A DNA stretch of 10,413 bases from the NCBI GenBank assembly GCA_023248365.1, contig JAHFER010000034.1, positions 1 through 10,413 of the forward strand, in the 5' to 3' direction. Origin of the DNA: Nitrospirota bacterium. GTDB lineage: Bacteria > Nitrospirota > 9FT-COMBO-42-15 > HDB-SIOI813. A program made the translations under genes and the position numbers. Numbering within the stretch: the first letter of the stretch is position 1; each line of letters opens with the position of its first letter. The notes under the pieces were generated by a model. That model did not search any database. It worked only from the letters and a program-made list of their open reading frames with translations, and was not told where the DNA came from. Positions 8,077 through 10,413 of the stretch are shown one piece after another.

Positions 8077-8183
8077 CTCTCTTTCTCCTTTTTTGGTTTT
8101 GTCGTTTTATCGGTGGATTTGTCCGATAAAAACAATAAAATAAGGATACAGTAATAATTAAAAATTAAACAGGGGATAGACGA
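8077..8183. promoter_or_regulatory. Divergent intergenic region between xfp and glgP
   Basis: These 107 bases must hold the 5' signals for both the leftward xfp-ackA operon and the rightward glgP gene unless glgP is read from elsewhere. Ribosome binding sites are clear on both sides: AAGGAG (minus strand, 8085-8090) for xfp and AGGGGA (8171-8176) for glgP. The middle is AT-rich. A weak minus-strand promoter can be drawn, with TTGTTT upstream of GATAAA about 18 bases on, and both elements touch the inverted repeat. On the plus strand only loose AT-rich -10-like stretches are seen. I do not assign a promoter with confidence. Confidence 0.55.
8105..8131. repeat. Perfect 9-base inverted repeat, possible operator
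   Basis: TTTTATCGG at 8105-8113 and CCGATAAAA at 8123-8131 are exact reverse complements separated by nine bases. The half-site centres are about 18 bases apart, close to two helical turns, as for a dimeric DNA-binding regulator. No T-run follows on either strand and no gene ends here, so a terminator is unlikely. It sits only about 15-40 bases upstream of the xfp ribosome binding site, in a place where a bound repressor could block xfp. The regulator is unknown. Confidence 0.5.
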
Positions 8184-10413
8184 ATGAAAAATGACAAAGT
8201 TAAAGCAGAGGAAACAGAGAGATTAAAATCAACGGTTATGAGACATATAGAACAAAGTCTCGGTAAGGACCCTTCTTATGCCGGTGCCTTTGATAATTAC
8301 CTCGGACTTTCCTACTCTTTAAGGGATAAACTCATGGAAAGGTGGGTCAGGACACAGTCTTCTTATTACAAAAGGGATGTCAAGAGGGTATATTACCTTT
8401 CGCTTGAATTTCTGACAGGCAGGACCCTTGGGAACTCTATGATCAATCTTGGGCTTGAGGATGAATGCACAAAGGCCCTGGAGAGCCTGGGAAAAAGGAT
8501 GGAGGATATAAGGGAGGCGGAATGGGACGCCGGGCTTGGAAATGGAGGTCTTGGCCGCCTTGCCGCCTGCTTCTTAGACTCCATGGCTACGTTGGGGATT
8601 CCGGCTTATGGATATGGCATAAGGTACGAATACGGTATATTTTTCCAGAGGGTTAAGGATGGTTATCAGGTGGAGTCTCCTGACAACTGGCTCAGGTACG
8701 GAAACCCCTGGGAGATAGGACGCCCCAATCATCTCTTCCCTGTCCATTTCCATGGAAGGGTAAACCAGTATAGCGACACAAACGGGAAACTGAGAAACGA
8801 TTGGATTGATACTGAAGATATTATGGCTATGGCTTGTGATACGCCGATACCCGGATACAGGAATGACAATGTAATCAACATGAGGCTATGGGTTGCAAAG
8901 GCGACAAGGGCCTTTGACCTGAACTTCTTCAACAGCGGTAATTATATTCAGGCGGTTGAAGAGAAGGAAAAAACAGAATGTATCTCGAAGGTACTCTACC
9001 CTGCGGACCATACCATGGAAGGGAGGGTGCTGAGGCTGAAACAGCAGTACTTCTTTGTCTCCGCAACCTTTCAGGATATCATAAGAAGATATACAAAAAA
9101 AGGGGCATCATTAGACGACTTCGCCAGGAAGGTGGCGGTACAGTTGAATGATACCCACCCGGCCATAGCCATCCCTGAGTTCATGAGAATACTGGTGGAC
9201 ATCGAGGGACTGTCCTGGGAAAAGGCATGGCAGATATCGCTTAATACCGTTGCCTATACAAACCATACCGTAATGCCTGAGGCCCTTGAGAAATGGCCTG
9301 TAAGCATGTTTGAGAGCCTGCTGCCAAGACACCTCCAGATCATCTATGAGATAAACAGAAGGTTTTTGACTGATGTCAGCAGGCGGTTTCCCGGTGACTT
9401 TGAGAAGATGAGGAACATGTCCCTGATTGAGGATGGGGAGGAAAAGATGATAAGGATGGCATACCTCGCCATAGTGGGAAGCCATTCCGTAAACGGGGTA
9501 GCCGCTATTCACACCGAGATTCTGAAGGAACGGTTATTCAGGGACTTTTATGAGATGTACCCGGAAAGGTTTAACAACAAGACCAACGGCATTACCCCCA
9601 GGAGATGGCTTAAAAAGGCAAACCCGCCCTTGTCTAATCTCATTACAGAGAGAATAGGAGACAAGTGGGTTACAGACCTTGACGAACTCAGGAAGATTGC
9701 TCTGCTGGCGGAAGACAAGGAGTTTAGGGAAAGGTGGATTGAGGTAAAAAAGGAGAACAAGAAGAGGCTTGCGGCCTACATAAGGCATACAAACGATATT
9801 ACTGTTGATGCAGATTCAATCTTCGACGTCCAGATCAAGAGGATGCATGAGTACAAGAGGCAGTTGTTAAACATTCTGCACGTCATAACCCTTTACAACA
9901 GGATAAGGAGCGGCAGGGGAACCGGAGTTACTCCACGCACCGTTATATTCGCTGGGAAGGCGGCGCCTGCATACTGGATGGCAAAGCTCATAATAAAATT
10001 AATCCACTCAGTGGCAGATATGGTAAACAACAGCAAAGAGGCAGGGGATATACTGAAGGTGGTATTCCTCAGCAACTACAATGTCTCCCTTGCAGAAAAG
10101 ATTATCCCGGCAGCGGACCTCTCTGAGCAGATCTCAACAGCAGGTACCGAGGCCTCGGGCACCGGTAACATGAAGCTATCCCTGAACGGGGCTTTGACCA
10201 TAGGCACATTAGACGGCGCTAATGTAGAGATAATGGAGGAAGTTGGTAAAGACAATATCTTTATCTTCGGATACACAGTAGATGAGCTTATGAATCTCAG
10301 GAAATCAGGTTACAACCCGTTTCATTATTACGAAAATAACCCTGAACTGAAGCAGGTATTAGACATGATAAGGGATGGCTACTTCTCACCTGACAACAGA
10401 GACCTGTTTAAAC
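8184..10413 (+). CDS. glgP: Glycogen/maltodextrin phosphorylase (GT35), 3'-truncated by the window edge
   Basis: Glycogen phosphorylase is a pyridoxal-phosphate enzyme that releases glucose-1-phosphate from the non-reducing ends of alpha-1,4-glucans. The frame from ATG 8184 is open to the last base, giving 743 codons; full-length bacterial members have about 800-840, so roughly 60-100 residues are missing. Signatures in order: [133 protein letters not shown], and [19 protein letters not shown], where Lys664 is the expected cofactor lysine. The active-site set looks complete. AGGGGA at 8171-8176, seven bases before ATG, supports the start. Arg codons are mostly AGG/AGA and Ile often ATA, as in the flagellar block and unlike xfp. 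Glycogen and maltodextrin preference cannot be separated by sequence alone, hence glgP is used in the broad sense. Confidence 0.96.
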   Translation, partial: MKNDKVKAEETERLKSTVMRHIEQSLGKDPSYAGAFDNYLGLSYSLRDKLMERWVRTQSSYYKRDVKRVYYLSLEFLTGRTLGNSMINLGLEDECTKALESLGKRMEDIREAEWDAGLGNGGLGRLAACFLDSMATLGIPAYGYGIRYEYGIFFQRVKDGYQVESPDNWLRYGNPWEIGRPNHLFPVHFHGRVNQYSDTNGKLRNDWIDTEDIMAMACDTPIPGYRNDNVINMRLWVAKATRAFDLNFFNSGNYIQAVEEKEKTECISKVLYPADHTMEGRVLRLKQQYFFVSATFQDIIRRYTKKGASLDDFARKVAVQLNDTHPAIAIPEFMRILVDIEGLSWEKAWQISLNTVAYTNHTVMPEALEKWPVSMFESLLPRHLQIIYEINRRFLTDVSRRFPGDFEKMRNMSLIEDGEEKMIRMAYLAIVGSHSVNGVAAIHTEILKERLFRDFYEMYPERFNNKTNGITPRRWLKKANPPLSNLITERIGDKWVTDLDELRKIALLAEDKEFRERWIEVKKENKKRLAAYIRHTNDITVDADSIFDVQIKRMHEYKRQLLNILHVITLYNRIRSGRGTGVTPRTVIFAGKAAPAYWMAKLIIKLIHSVADMVNNSKEAGDILKVVFLSNYNVSLAEKIIPAADLSEQISTAGTEASGTGNMKLSLNGALTIGTLDGANVEIMEEVGKDNIFIFGYTVDELMNLRKSGYNPFHYYENNPELKQVLDMIRDGYFSPDNRDLFK

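Noticed and set aside
8105..8131. Inverted repeat as an intrinsic terminator
   Set aside because: No gene ends at this point, the stem has only three G-C pairs, and neither strand has a following T-run.
9111..9512. 133-codon open frame on the - strand inside glgP
   Set aside because: It is antisense to conserved phosphorylase motifs (the DTHPA and [13 protein letters not shown] regions) and has no independent support.

Overview
The window covers four blocks of a bacterial chromosome. The first block, + strand 1-4623, is a late flagellar cluster: the 3' part of flgK, then flgL, csrA, fliW and a group 4 glycosyltransferase. They are tightly packed (2 to 51 bases apart) and look like one operon. 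FlgK and FlgL are the hook-filament junction proteins. CsrA and FliW form the known partner-switch that couples flagellin translation to filament assembly. The glycosyltransferase sits directly after fliW and may act on the flagellum or on a surface glycan, but this rests on position only.

The second block, - strand 4637-8076, is a two-gene operon. xfp encodes a phosphoketolase and ackA a short acetate kinase, and their ends overlap by 19 bases. Together they convert fructose-6-phosphate or xylulose-5-phosphate to acetate with one ATP made by substrate-level phosphorylation. The third block, 8077-8183, is a short divergent regulatory gap with a perfect 9-base inverted repeat. The fourth, + strand 8184 to the window end, is a glycogen phosphorylase gene (glgP) cut off by the window edge, with 743 codons visible.

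The flagellar genes and glgP share one style: fairly AT-rich, with Arg mostly AGG/AGA and frequent ATA for Ile. The xfp-ackA pair is visibly more GC-rich and favours CGN Arg codons, so it looks like a later acquisition placed between the other two. Functionally it fits beside glgP: glycogen to glucose-1-phosphate, to fructose-6-phosphate, to acetyl phosphate, to acetate plus ATP.

The host is a motile, glycogen-storing bacterium. A csrA-fliW pair next to flgKL is seen in Bacillota, Spirochaetota, Nitrospirota and deltaproteobacterial-type lineages. The codon style would suit a Nitrospirota-like or deltaproteobacterial-like organism, but the window does not settle the phylum. I saw no RNA genes, CRISPR arrays, insertion sequences or clear intrinsic terminators.
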